From: a virus
DNA length: 58,981 bases
Reading direction: 5' to 3' (one strand)
Virus record (IMG/VR): IMGVR_UViG_3300035670_000238
Span: 1 to 58,981 of that record
The notes beneath the pieces were generated by a model that was given only the letters and a program-made list of their open reading frames with translations, searched no databases and was not told the origin of the DNA. Shown here piece by piece: positions 40,275 to 47,231 of this stretch. The position numbers were made by a program, and so were the translations under genes. Positions within the stretch are counted from its first letter, which is position 1, and each line of letters opens with the position of its first letter.

Positions 40275-40275
40275 G

Positions 40276-41283
40276 TCAGGTGCGTGAGAACGCTTGCTGG
40301 ACAGTCACCCCCCATGCCGAGAACGCAGGGCTCTGAGCGATCGTCTTGTCACGCCTGTACGCAAGCTTGATGGTAAGCGTCTGGATGTCGGCTGGCATCT
40401 TCTGCAAGAACTTCCATGCGTTGTCGAAGTTGGCAGCGGTGAGTCGTGTGGCCATACCCATGGCTACGCAATACCGCACGTTGAGTTCCTTGGGCACAGG
40501 TACATCTTTGCCTTCGAGAATGTCATCGATGCGCGGCATTGTCTCGAACACCCGCAAGTGCGTCTCGAACACCATGGCTGCCTCCTCGCCGATGTCGCCT
40601 TTGTTCATCTCGACCCGATCAGCAACGGGCAGGTCCAGCTCAAGGTTGGCAGACACCGCGAACCACGCACGAGGCGAGGGGAACGGCCGAATGTCACCCG
40701 TGGGCTCGAACTTATGCAGCAGGTCAGGGCGATCCCGCAGGAACGACAGGATCTCAGGGCGAATGCCGCAGGTGATCGCATGGTTGGTGAAGTCATCGAT
40801 CGTGGTGATGACCTCGACGTCACACAGACGATTCTGTAGGGGTGCAGCGATGTTGTACGTAACGCCTCGGTCGCTCTTGCGATTGCCTGCTGCGATGACC
40901 ATCCACGTCGACGGTATGCCGAAGTCCTCGGGTGTGAGTGTGAGCTGATACGCAGCAGCCTGCACCGCAGGCGGAGCTGAGGTGATCTCGTCCAAGAACA
41001 GAATGCCTGCACCGTCTGCTGGCAAGAAGTCAGGCCTCGCCCACTGTGTACGCCCGTTCACGACGTGAGGTATGCCACGCAGGTCGGTGGGATCCATCTG
41101 TGCAAGGCGCAGGTCGACGACGCCCTTCCAGTTCTGCACATGTTCAGCGAGCAACGCGCTTGTCTGGAACACGACCTCAGACTTGCCAATACCCGACGGC
41201 CCGCGCAGAAACACAGCACGACGGCGAGTCTTCTCGTTGAGGTAACGCTTCACGAGGATGGGAGTTACATGTTGAATACGCAT
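40276..41283 (-). CDS. MoxR-type AAA+ ATPase (335 aa)
   Basis: A MoxR-like AAA+ domain: Walker A RGPSGIGKSE (28-36, K34), Walker B GILFLDEITSAPPA (94-105) and the sensor 1 region ending TWMVIAAGNRKSD. The product is the expected length of a MoxR-family ATPase. With the VWA/HExxH gene 38569 and the DUF3150-like gene 41601 it makes a set seen in phages and bacteria. A TAATCCC-NN-GGGATTA palindrome lies about 46 bp upstream of the ATG. Confidence 0.88.
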   Translation of the reverse strand: MRIQHVTPILVKRYLNEKTRRRAVFLRGPSGIGKSEVVFQTSALLAEHVQNWKGVVDLRLAQMDPTDLRGIPHVVNGRTQWARPDFLPADGAGILFLDEITSAPPAVQAAAYQLTLTPEDFGIPSTWMVIAAGNRKSDRGVTYNIAAPLQNRLCDVEVITTIDDFTNHAITCGIRPEILSFLRDRPDLLHKFEPTGDIRPFPSPRAWFAVSANLELDLPVADRVEMNKGDIGEEAAMVFETHLRVFETMPRIDDILEGKDVPVPKELNVRYCVAMGMATRLTAANFDNAWKFLQKMPADIQTLTIKLAYRRDKTIAQSPAFSAWGVTVQQAFSRT

Positions 41284-41329
41284 GATGCTTCCTTTCAGTT
41301 GTGAGTGATGAAGTGATGAGTGACTGCGT

Positions 41330-41345
41330 TAATCCCGTGGGATTA
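41330..41345. promoter_or_regulatory. TAATCCC-NN-GGGATTA palindrome, copy 2
   Basis: TAATCCCGTGGGATTA on the plus strand in the 89-bp gap upstream of the MoxR gene. Next to it, three GGTACT-type repeats (41349-41376 region) run toward the preceding gene; a weak minus-strand promoter (TTGCAT, 18 nt, TATGCT) may sit at 41391-41420. Confidence 0.6.
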
Positions 41346-41372
41346 GTTGGTACTACTGGGTACTGCGGGGTA

Positions 41373-41597
41373 CTACTCTAACGCCAGCTTAGCATACTCT
41401 ACAAGTGTGAACACATGCAACGACGGCTGGTGCTCGCTGCGTTTGTAGGTCTTGTCCTGCCAATCATACGACACTGCCTCAGCCGCACACAATGCTTTGA
41501 AAACCTCCATGCCCTCGTCGACGGGCATGATGATGCTGTGCGGAAACTCAAGGCGCACGTAGCGATGCGGTTGTCCTGATGCGTTGGGCTTAGTCAT
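41373..41597 (-). CDS. Small protein of unknown function (74 aa)
   Basis: The product has RLEFPHSIIMPVDEGMEVFK followed by AEAVSYDWQDKTYKRSEH and a hydrophobic end (FTLVEYAKLALE). The arrangement resembles a small alpha/beta domain. It sits between the DUF3150-like gene (4 bp) and the MoxR promoter region. The function is unknown. Confidence 0.6.
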   Translation of the reverse strand: MTKPNASGQPHRYVRLEFPHSIIMPVDEGMEVFKALCAAEAVSYDWQDKTYKRSEHQPSLHVFTLVEYAKLALE

Positions 41598-41600
41598 GTC

Positions 41601-42479
41601 TCAATCCTCCAGCATAGCGTCGATGGCAGCCAGCAGTCCAGCACTCTGTGTGTGGATGTCACGCCGCTTGTCCGGGTCGTCACGCAAGGTCTGGGCACGG
41701 GGCACCGTGTCAATGATGTTCTTACCCAAGGCCAGCATGTCGTCGGGCAGCACGTCAGCGAAGTCATGCAGCAGGTTGATCTCCTCGATGATGTTCTCGA
41801 CCAGCGAGTCACGGAAGATCGGTGACTTCACCACCGTGGCTCCCCGCTTGTCTACCACCTCACGGTCGGGCTTACCCGTGGCCTCGTTAAGACGCAGCAC
41901 TACCCGACGCAAACGCTCAAGCGGCGAGCGCAGCATAGCCTCCACCGACTCACGTGCCGCCGCCTCGACCTGACTGCGCAGGGTGTCCAGCTCGGTTTCT
42001 TGCAGTGACACACGGAAGTCGCCCATGTCAGTCACCGGACGGTACACCACACGCCAGCGGAACTGGTCGCGTAGCTCTGTCACGTCTGGGTACACACTCT
42101 GGTCGAACAGCGCACCCTGTGACTGCTGTGCAGTCAGCATGACGTTGGTCCAGTTGTTGAGGAACGCAGTCACGGCTTGGTTGAACTCAACCTCGAATTT
42201 CGACATCCGCTCGGCGAAGGTCATGAACCGTGCTGTGGGCAGCAGGTCTGCACCCCGATCCCAGCGATACGTCGTGCTGTCGATATACGCACGTGCCGAA
42301 GATTCCACCGTGATGATGGGCTGCACCAGACCCCGTGGGTACAGGTCTTTGCGATACTTCCCGGCACCGTGCGCGTCGTTCGCCGCCTCGGCATCCTGCG
42401 TTGCCTTGCGATCGGTCTGTGTCATCTGCGGCTTGCTGACGCTCAGCGAAACCAGCAATGCATGGTCTTTGAGAGACAT
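41601..42479 (-). CDS. DUF3150-like protein (292 aa)
   Basis: Opens with LKDHALLVSLSVSKPQMTQT and continues as a long, largely helical protein (FAERMSKFEVEFNQAVTAFL, LRSQVEAAARESVEAMLRS). Such proteins are encoded beside MoxR and VWA genes in phages and are annotated DUF3150; the assignment is by recall of start and neighbourhood, not by search. It may be the structural or adaptor part of the MoxR/VWA set. A near-perfect promoter and palindrome copy 3 lie directly upstream. Confidence 0.62.
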   Translation of the reverse strand: MSLKDHALLVSLSVSKPQMTQTDRKATQDAEAANDAHGAGKYRKDLYPRGLVQPIITVESSARAYIDSTTYRWDRGADLLPTARFMTFAERMSKFEVEFNQAVTAFLNNWTNVMLTAQQSQGALFDQSVYPDVTELRDQFRWRVVYRPVTDMGDFRVSLQETELDTLRSQVEAAARESVEAMLRSPLERLRRVVLRLNEATGKPDREVVDKRGATVVKSPIFRDSLVENIIEEINLLHDFADVLPDDMLALGKNIIDTVPRAQTLRDDPDKRRDIHTQSAGLLAAIDAMLED

Positions 42480-42505
42480 GATGTTGCTCCTGTAAGTGAT
42501 GAAGT

Positions 42506-42521
42506 TAATCCCGTGGGATTA
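42506..42521. promoter_or_regulatory. TAATCCC-NN-GGGATTA palindrome, copy 3
   Basis: TAATCCCGTGGGATTA, 27 bp upstream of the DUF3150-like start and about 53 bp downstream of the -10 box of a consensus promoter on the same strand, so it lies in the transcribed leader. Confidence 0.62.
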
Positions 42522-42573
42522 GGCGGTACTGCGTGGTGTTGCAGATGAGGGGGTGTTCTCCCACTCAACAAAC

Positions 42574-42602
42574 ATTATACCAATATACCTGTAGCTTGTC
42601 AA
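42574..42602 (-). promoter_or_regulatory. Consensus sigma70 promoter for the DUF3150-MoxR-VWA genes
   Basis: Minus strand: TTGACA (42597-42602), 17-nt spacer, TATAAT (42574-42579), a perfect match to the sigma70 consensus. The -35 box overlaps the stop codon of the 42599 gene. Transcription would start near 42567 and run through palindrome copy 3 into the 42479 gene. Confidence 0.85.
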
Positions 42603-43210
42603 TCGAAGGGCAGCGAGAGCTGGTCGTGTACTGCACCGCTGTCGATCTCCATCCATTTCCTGCAATCTTGCCAGAGTTCCTCGACAACCGCCTCGTTGTA
42701 CGTCATATCGAACGAACACAATCCTCCTAGACCCTGTGCGTACTGTTCCATGGGCTCGCCCTCATCGTCGAGCGGCATCACCTCGATAACCGCCCACCAC
42801 CAGTCTGCGGTGTACCACCCGCGCAGGTAGTCATAATCGGCGTTGACCGCCGCCATGAGGGCGTTGTGATCGGTCGAATCTGCACCGTTCCACTGTTCTT
42901 TCCGAGCTTTTTGCAGTGACATCCACACGTCGTAATACCGTGGCCACGAGCGCAAGGCTTGGTCATCGAGACGCTGCATCATGTCAACACGCAGGCGCAG
43001 TTCTACCGCCTCGTCGGTGTTCTCCTCCTCAGCGTAGGCCAGTGAGTCCTGCACCGACTGGTAGTCATCCTGATCCAGCACAACCCCATGGCCGTCGTTA
43101 AGCACGTCGGGTGGTGTCATGTCGGCGTCGTAGTAGAAATTGACGACGTAGCTCAGGCCTGTGCGTGAGCAGTCACGGGTCTCTGAGTGGTACTTGTCAC
43201 AGGCTTTCAT
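42599..43210 (-). CDS. Acidic early protein of unknown function (203 aa)
   Basis: The product is strongly acidic with long helical stretches (SLAYAEEENTDEAVELRLRV) and a Trp/Tyr-rich central part (YLRGWYTADWWWAVIEVMPL). It opens MKACDKYHSETRDCSRTG. An acidic surface of this kind could mimic DNA, but no family is recognised. It overlaps the zinc-ribbon gene by 14 bp. Confidence 0.6.
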   Translation of the reverse strand: MKACDKYHSETRDCSRTGLSYVVNFYYDADMTPPDVLNDGHGVVLDQDDYQSVQDSLAYAEEENTDEAVELRLRVDMMQRLDDQALRSWPRYYDVWMSLQKARKEQWNGADSTDHNALMAAVNADYDYLRGWYTADWWWAVIEVMPLDDEGEPMEQYAQGLGGLCSFDMTYNEAVVEELWQDCRKWMEIDSGAVHDQLSLPFD

Positions 43211-43442
43211 GGACGATACCTCCTTTGTTGTTGATGCCGATCAGGTCGGCACGTGACGTGATGAGCATGTAATTGCTCTTGTGCATGGGTGCCACGGTGT
43301 GTTTATGCTGGCGTGACTCTGCCTCACCGCATGACAGACACGTTGCATAACCCAACGCCTTGCGCGCGTCGGGGTACGGTGCGTCGCACACTCTGCACTG
43401 AGGTATGGGTTTGGTGAGGTCGATGTGTGTATCAATGAACAT
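43197..43442 (-). CDS. Zinc-ribbon protein (81 aa)
   Basis: The product has CRVCDAPYPDARK and CLSCGEAESRQH, two CxxC pairs in a ribbon with His residues, and a C-terminal region LITSRADLIGINN. The layout resembles DksA/TraR-like zinc fingers or small ribbon proteins of phages, but the DksA coiled coil is missing. It overlaps neighbours by 11-14 bp. Confidence 0.62.
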   Translation of the reverse strand: MFIDTHIDLTKPIPQCRVCDAPYPDARKALGYATCLSCGEAESRQHKHTVAPMHKSNYMLITSRADLIGINNKGGIVHESL

Positions 43443-43692
43443 GGGTTGCCTCTCGTGGGTTCTCTGCGTAGTACGCGGCGTTCACGTCATACACCTGTGA
43501 CACGGCTTCCATGAACACGTGTTTGGGTACTTTGCAGTAGATTGTGAAGTCAGCGAGGATGTCAGTCAGCACCATGGCAATCAGGTTCGGTGGTAGTGCT
43601 GGGCCGTGGATGGCGAGAGCCTCGATGATTGCTGAGCGCAGCGGGTTCTCGGGATGGTTTGTGGGGTTGTTGGGTTGGTTGCTGGTTGTCAT
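43432..43692 (-). CDS. Small protein of unknown function (86 aa)
   Basis: An Asn/Pro-rich start (NQPNNPTNHPENPL) is followed by a helical domain (LRSAIIEALAIHGPALPPNL, MVLTDILADFTIYCKV) and YDVNAAYYAENPR. It may be a small adaptor or inhibitor; no family is recognised. It overlaps both neighbours. Confidence 0.58.
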   Translation of the reverse strand: MTTSNQPNNPTNHPENPLRSAIIEALAIHGPALPPNLIAMVLTDILADFTIYCKVPKHVFMEAVSQVYDVNAAYYAENPREATHVH

Positions 43693-44030
43693 TTCAGTTC
43701 CTTTGGTAAGTCGATGGTGTCGCCAAGTTTGCTGGCAACGTAGCAGCGCATGGCTGCGATGAGTGGGGTGGGGCCGCTAACTTTGCACCCCGCTGAATCG
43801 GATATAGCCCACCACGGCGCAGTAGACGGGTGCCTAGGTGCCGACATGCAAATAAATTCCCTCTCAATGATCGGCCCGCCCTGCGCCCAGTTGGTTGATG
43901 GGCTGAATCTAGCCCCTGCCCGCATCAGCAGGCACCGAGTGATCCCGTCGTCGACGTACTCGACGGATACCCCCTCACACTTCGCCACTGCCCAGTCGAG
44001 GGCGGCACCCTGCAAGTTCTCTGTTCTCAT
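43689..44030 (-). CDS. DUF2591-like phage protein (113 aa)
   Basis: I chose ATG 44030. The sequence (LQGAALDWAVAKCEGVSVEY ... PSTNWAQGGPIIERE ... LIAAMRCYVASKLGD) matches the common DUF2591 phage family, in which the motif LxGxALDWAVAxxEG and NWAQGGPIIE are conserved. It occurs in many temperate and lytic phages near early genes; the function is unknown. Confidence 0.78.
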   Translation of the reverse strand: MRTENLQGAALDWAVAKCEGVSVEYVDDGITRCLLMRAGARFSPSTNWAQGGPIIEREFICMSAPRHPSTAPWWAISDSAGCKVSGPTPLIAAMRCYVASKLGDTIDLPKELK

Positions 44031-44167
44031 CGTTTCTCTCCTCGTACCACGTACACGTGGTCGCAGTGTTTGCATCTGATGGTGGACACGCCACCCTCGC
44101 GGGTGGCACGGAACCTCATGACGATCACGTCGGTGTGTGCACACCGTGGGCAGGCTGTTACCGGCAC
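44027..44167 (-). CDS. Tiny zinc-ribbon protein (46 aa)
   Basis: GTG 44167 to TGA 44027-44029, 46 aa. Two pairs, CPRC (C6/C9) and CKHC (C32/C35), about 26 residues apart form a classic zinc ribbon (TACPRCAHTDVIVMRF, STIRCKHCDHVYVV). It overlaps the neighbours by 4 and 10 bp. A GTG start and a weak Shine-Dalgarno make the exact start uncertain. Confidence 0.58.
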   Translation of the reverse strand: MPVTACPRCAHTDVIVMRFRATREGGVSTIRCKHCDHVYVVRGEKR

Positions 44168-44370
44168 GGCTCACCCAGCCTTTCCATGTAAATCCGCAGG
44201 ATCTCGTCATCCTCGAAGTCATTGCTGAACTTCCTCAGATCCGAAGCGCTCTCATCCTGCACCCAGAACGAAAACCCGGATCTGATGTCCTCAACCTCGT
44301 ACGCCCAGCCGTTGCCATACGACGTGATGAGGTACTTATCATCGTGTGTGCTGTATGTCTGTGAGTTCAT
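44158..44370 (-). CDS. Small early protein of unknown function (70 aa)
   Basis: The 70-aa product has DKYLITSYGNGWAYEVEDIR and a beta-rich acidic second part (FSFWVQDESASDLRKFSND). It is the first gene after palindrome copy 4, with CAGGAGAACGAG as a strong Shine-Dalgarno. Confidence 0.62.
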   Translation of the reverse strand: MNSQTYSTHDDKYLITSYGNGWAYEVEDIRSGFSFWVQDESASDLRKFSNDFEDDEILRIYMERLGEPCR

Positions 44371-44387
44371 CTCGTTCTCCTGTGTCT

Positions 44388-44403
44388 TAATCCCGTGGGA
44401 TTA
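44388..44403. promoter_or_regulatory. TAATCCC-NN-GGGATTA palindrome, copy 4
   Basis: TAATCCCGTGGGATTA in the 30-bp gap between 44401-45081 and 44158-44370, overlapping the stop codon of the upstream gene, as copy 1 does at 38270. Confidence 0.6.
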
Positions 44404-45081
44404 GTAAGTTCTCGGCGTGATGTCGTTCAGCGCCAGCCAGCCCTGCGCTGCTGCCTTTATGCTCTCCGGGGTCTGCATCATCGTCTCGGCCATGGCGATA
44501 TACCCCGCGAACTCCTGCACCATGGTTGCGTCGATGCAGTCTGCGGGGATGTCCACGGTCATGTGCCTGATGGCATTGGCTGTGTGACCGATGATGTTCC
44601 GCAGTGCCTGAAGTCTCGTTGCAGTATGCACCCCCTTGCGCGCGGCTTGGATCATGTAGTGCTCGACACGGCCATGGATGTAGCTGTGCATGTGTGAGTG
44701 ATGCCGCAGGTTTGTGTTGAAAGTGGATGAGGTGTTGGTGTGGTAGATGCGGGGCGCGGTGTCGGTAGCCCTGCACTGACTGATGTACGCTGAGCGGTAC
44801 ATATCCTTATGTCGACGGGTTGATGGGCTGAAGCTGTTGTGATGCAGCCAGAGTTCGGTGTGGGCTGTGTGCTGGTTGTAGACCAGCAGCGCCACGCAGG
44901 TGTCGTAACTGATGCCCATTGCGGTGTATCTGAACAGGGCGTTGGGATCCATCGAGAGGGGGAACAGTGCGTTGGGTTCGACACGCATGCGTGAGGCTTT
45001 GAGCGGCCGTTGCATGGTGAGCTTCCCGTCGATCGGCATAAACTGCCCGAAGCGACGCGCTACGTCTGCATGAGTTGCCAT
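44401..45081 (-). CDS. First early gene, unknown function (226 aa)
   Basis: I chose ATG 45081 (MATHADVARRFGQFMPIDGK). The product carries NALFRYTAMGISYDTCVALL and a His-rich middle (NTNLRHHSHMHSYIHGRVEH), then a long helical part. The sequence type, with 'SYxTxVA' and many conserved His residues, recurs in phages as an unnamed early gene. It is the promoter-proximal gene of the leftward transcript and hence likely made first. Confidence 0.62.
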   Translation of the reverse strand: MATHADVARRFGQFMPIDGKLTMQRPLKASRMRVEPNALFPLSMDPNALFRYTAMGISYDTCVALLVYNQHTAHTELWLHHNSFSPSTRRHKDMYRSAYISQCRATDTAPRIYHTNTSSTFNTNLRHHSHMHSYIHGRVEHYMIQAARKGVHTATRLQALRNIIGHTANAIRHMTVDIPADCIDATMVQEFAGYIAMAETMMQTPESIKAAAQGWLALNDITPRTY

Positions 45082-45129
45082 GGTCTGTGCTCCTGTAAGT
45101 GATGAAGTAGGTTGGTGAAGCTGTGGTGC

Positions 45130-45145
45130 TAATCCCGTGGGATTA
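45130..45145. promoter_or_regulatory. TAATCCC-NN-GGGATTA palindrome, copy 5
   Basis: TAATCCCGTGGGATTA, about 36 bp downstream of the -10 box of the leftward promoter and 49 bp upstream of the 45081 start, in the transcribed leader as at copy 3. Confidence 0.62.
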
Positions 45146-45180
45146 GGCGGGGCCTGCACTGGCCTTGACCAGCAAAAGAC

Positions 45181-45209
45181 ATTATCCCACCGGGGCGTCG
45201 GCGTGTCAA
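45181..45209 (-). promoter_or_regulatory. Strong leftward early promoter
   Basis: Minus strand: TTGACA (45204-45209), 17-nt spacer, GATAAT (45181-45186). One mismatch to the sigma70 consensus. It would start the leftward early transcript at about 45174; the iteron array begins 10 bp upstream of the -35 box, so an iteron-binding protein could also affect this promoter. Confidence 0.8.
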
Positions 45210-45218
45210 GTCAAGCTG

Positions 45219-46023
45219 CGGGTATGTTTGAGTGAGTAGATTGTGGTGGTTATGTAGTGGATATGTTTTTATGAGTAGATTGGAGGGGGTTTAGTAAGTT
45301 ACGGGTATGTTTGAGTGAGTAGATTGGTAGAAATAAGTTGCGAGTATGTTTGCGTGAGTAGATTCCTGCACAAGAGGAAGGCGGGTCGGGTTGTTTTTGG
45401 TGGGGGCTGTGGATATCTACTCATAAAAAGTTGCCCGTGGGATGTTGATTTTGACTATTTCTGTCTACTCATAAAAAGATTATATATGGATGTAAGTTGT
45501 GGGTATGTTTTACTGAGTAGATCGGATTTTAGATTGGAGCGTAGTCAAAAATGTTGATTTTTAGGATGAGCGGAATCCTGCAAGTGATTGATTTCCCTCA
45601 CTTTAGATAATTAGTTAGTTTTTTGGAGCAGAGAGAGATTTCTTTGGCGGGGTTGGTGAGGATTACGTGGGCAACTTTTCGTTCACGTGTTGGAGGGGCG
45701 GTCAAACTTTTCTGTCTAGTTTTGACTAATCTAAATACATAACTAACTAATGCCTATCTTTTGTGCAGATTGAAAAAAAAATCCTTTGCAGATCAATGAC
45801 TTAGTTTACGAATATTAACTTCGTCACGTAATCTGTAGATTGCTAAAATCCGGTGCACGCAAGTCCTTGATTTTGCTCACATTTGTCAATCTACAACACA
45901 TGCAATATAGTGCATGTCCTGTGGATATCTACTCAGCCAAACATACTCGTAGTTTGTCGAAATTCTGTCTACTCAGTCAAACATACTCGTCAGATAACCA
46001 ATCTACTCAGTCAAACATACCCG
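45219..46023. repeat. Inverted iteron array around an AT-rich core: candidate replication origin / control region
   Basis: Plus-orientation copies of a 25-bp repeat containing TATGTTTGAGTGAGTAGA start at 45219, 45258, 45302, 45341 and 45500; minus-orientation copies lie at 45925-45949, 45965-45989 and 45999-46023; two partial copies (CTACTCATAAAAAG) are at 45417 and 45465. Copies 1 and 3 are identical. Between the arms is an AT-rich segment (45530-45910) with an inverted TTAGTTAGTT / AACTAACTAA pair (45611-45620, 45741-45750). No ORF here has coding character. This is the layout of an iteron origin or a multi-site regulator region. Confidence 0.8.
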
Positions 46024-46028
46024 CCACG

Positions 46029-46044
46029 TAATCCCATGGGATTA
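46029..46044. promoter_or_regulatory. TAATCCC-NN-GGGATTA palindrome, copy 6 (perfect)
   Basis: TAATCCCATGGGATTA, a perfect 16-bp palindrome, 5 bp beyond the last iteron and 7 bp before the 7-bp tandem repeat. Confidence 0.6.
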
Positions 46045-46050
46045 GCCCAC

Positions 46051-46097
46051 CGTCGTTCGTCGTTCGTCGTTCGTCGTTCGTCGTTCGTCGTTCGTCG
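46051..46097. repeat. CGTCGTT tandem repeat, 6.7 copies
   Basis: Six perfect tandem copies of the 7-mer CGTCGTT (46051-46092) plus CGTCG. The repeat is not in a gene; 7-mers of this type are prone to slippage and may differ between phage relatives. Confidence 0.9.
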
Positions 46098-46193
46098 GTG
46101 CGCAGCCCGACGCGCACTGCGACGTTTCGCGCCACGCGCCCGCGCGAGCGTGATAGTAGGCCTGCCCGGGATGATAGTAGTTTGTTCAGACGC

Positions 46194-46226
46194 AAAAAAG
46201 CCCGCTCCGGTTTCCCGGGCGGGCTC
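46194..46226 (-). terminator. Rho-independent terminator of the 46259 gene
   Basis: Minus strand: GAGCCCGCCCGGG and CCGGAGCGGGC pair around AAA, followed by T6 (46194-46199). It lies 33 bp after the stop of the 46259-46894 gene. Confidence 0.8.
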
Positions 46227-46258
46227 GGAGGGTTGCGGGGCTTGCGCCCCGCCTTGGT

Positions 46259-46894
46259 TTACGCTGAGGCCTTGCCCTTGATGACCTTGCCAGTTGCGGC
46301 CTTGTTCAGACTGTATCCGCATTCAATCAGACGCGCCACGATGCGCGGGTGATATACCGCATCTTTGAGGTATTCCTCGAGGTTGTCGAGCCATGCCGAA
46401 AAGGCGTCAACTTCAGTCTTGTCAACTGTTGCCGGTTGCGCCACGGGCGCGGCCGGTTTTGCAGCGGGTTTGCGACCTCCGCCTGTCTTGCGGCCGAACC
46501 CATGGGTTTCGCGCACCTGCTTTGCAGCATCGCGCATCGCATGCTTGCTCAGGTCGACTGCCTCGCCTGCGGTGATTTGCTGATCGGCAAGCTTGCCATC
46601 CTTGCCCATGGTACGCACGGAAACCGGACACTGCGCGGCCGCAAGGATCGTCAAGGCGTCAACGAACAATGCGCGCACGTTGTGGCCTGCGGCCTCGAAG
46701 TCGGCCTTGTACACTGCCGCCACGGCCGCGATACGCTCTGCGATCGGCTTGGACCCGTTAAGCTGAACGGCCGCAAGCTTGGCGGCCTCACGGGCCTTTG
46801 CCAGCATTGTAGTGGCGGCCGCGCCTGCCTCAAGAATCAGGGAACCAACGGCCGCGTCGCGGGTGAGAACAACGGGAAGGGTTGCTGCTGTCAT
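46259..46894 (-). CDS. Ala-rich protein in the control region, unknown function (211 aa)
   Basis: I chose ATG 46894 with GGAG 7 nt upstream over the ATG at 46906. The product is strongly Ala-rich and helical (ILEAGAAATTMLAKAREAAK, IAERIAAVAAVYKADFEAAG), with a Lys/Pro/Ala linker near 137-160 (GRKTGGGRKPAAKPAAPVAQ) and a C-terminal small domain (YLKDAVYHPRIVARLIECGY). It is a stand-alone gene between the iterons and terS with its own terminator. A DNA-binding or initiator role at the iterons is possible but only from location and basic linker. Confidence 0.68.
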   Translation of the reverse strand: MTAATLPVVLTRDAAVGSLILEAGAAATTMLAKAREAAKLAAVQLNGSKPIAERIAAVAAVYKADFEAAGHNVRALFVDALTILAAAQCPVSVRTMGKDGKLADQQITAGEAVDLSKHAMRDAAKQVRETHGFGRKTGGGRKPAAKPAAPVAQPATVDKTEVDAFSAWLDNLEEYLKDAVYHPRIVARLIECGYSLNKAATGKVIKGKASA

Positions 46895-47003
46895 GACAAT
46901 CTCCAAGTATTCCGGGCAAGCCCGGCAAGTATCCGGGGGTCCGCCCGGCCGGCAGTCGCATTTGCAACGTGAAACAAGTATATAACAAATCCGTAGCTTG
47001 TGC

Positions 47004-47024
47004 TAATCCCATGGGATGGGATTA
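47004..47024. promoter_or_regulatory. TAATCCC-type palindrome, copy 7 (extended)
   Basis: TAATCCCATGGGATGGGATTA: a perfect half-palindrome with one extra GGGAT unit. It lies 110 bp upstream of the 46894 start and touches a possible -35 box (TTAGCA) of a minus-strand promoter with TATATA at about 46978-46983. Confidence 0.55.
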
Positions 47025-47144
47025 TTTCGCGCCCACGCATGATAGTAGTTGGGTAGGTGTGGCGCACGCTGGCGCAGCCGCGTCAAGCTCAGCGGCCCGG
47101 ATTACATGATAGTAGTTGGTCTGGCCCGCTATGCGGGCCGCGCG

Positions 47145-47231
47145 CTAGCGCGCGAGGTGCTCGACGACCTGCCACGTCCAGAAGGCGACGACAGCGGCGA
47201 GGGCGATGAAGGCGAGGGGTTCGCGAAGCAT
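47145..47231 (-). CDS. 28-aa membrane peptide
   Basis: ATG 47231 to TAG 47145-47147, with GGAG 6 nt upstream. The peptide is one hydrophobic helix (LAFIALAAVVAFWTWQVVEH) with few charged residues. The good Shine-Dalgarno and composition suggest a real tiny gene, but no family is known. It is followed by a GC hairpin (47122-47138). Confidence 0.4.
   Translation of the reverse strand: MLREPLAFIALAAVVAFWTWQVVEHLAR

Noticed and set aside
45219-46023. CRISPR array
   Set aside because: Repeats are in both orientations, irregularly spaced, and no cas genes are near; they fit iterons.
45315-46352. ORFs of 60-130 aa in the control region
   Set aside because: They run through iterons and the 7-mer repeat, lack ribosome-binding sites and have biased, repeat-derived composition.
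38270-47024. TAATCCC palindromes as terminators or RNA hairpins
   Set aside because: Stem is short with a 2-4 nt loop and no T-run, and the centre occurs in both orientations relative to transcription.
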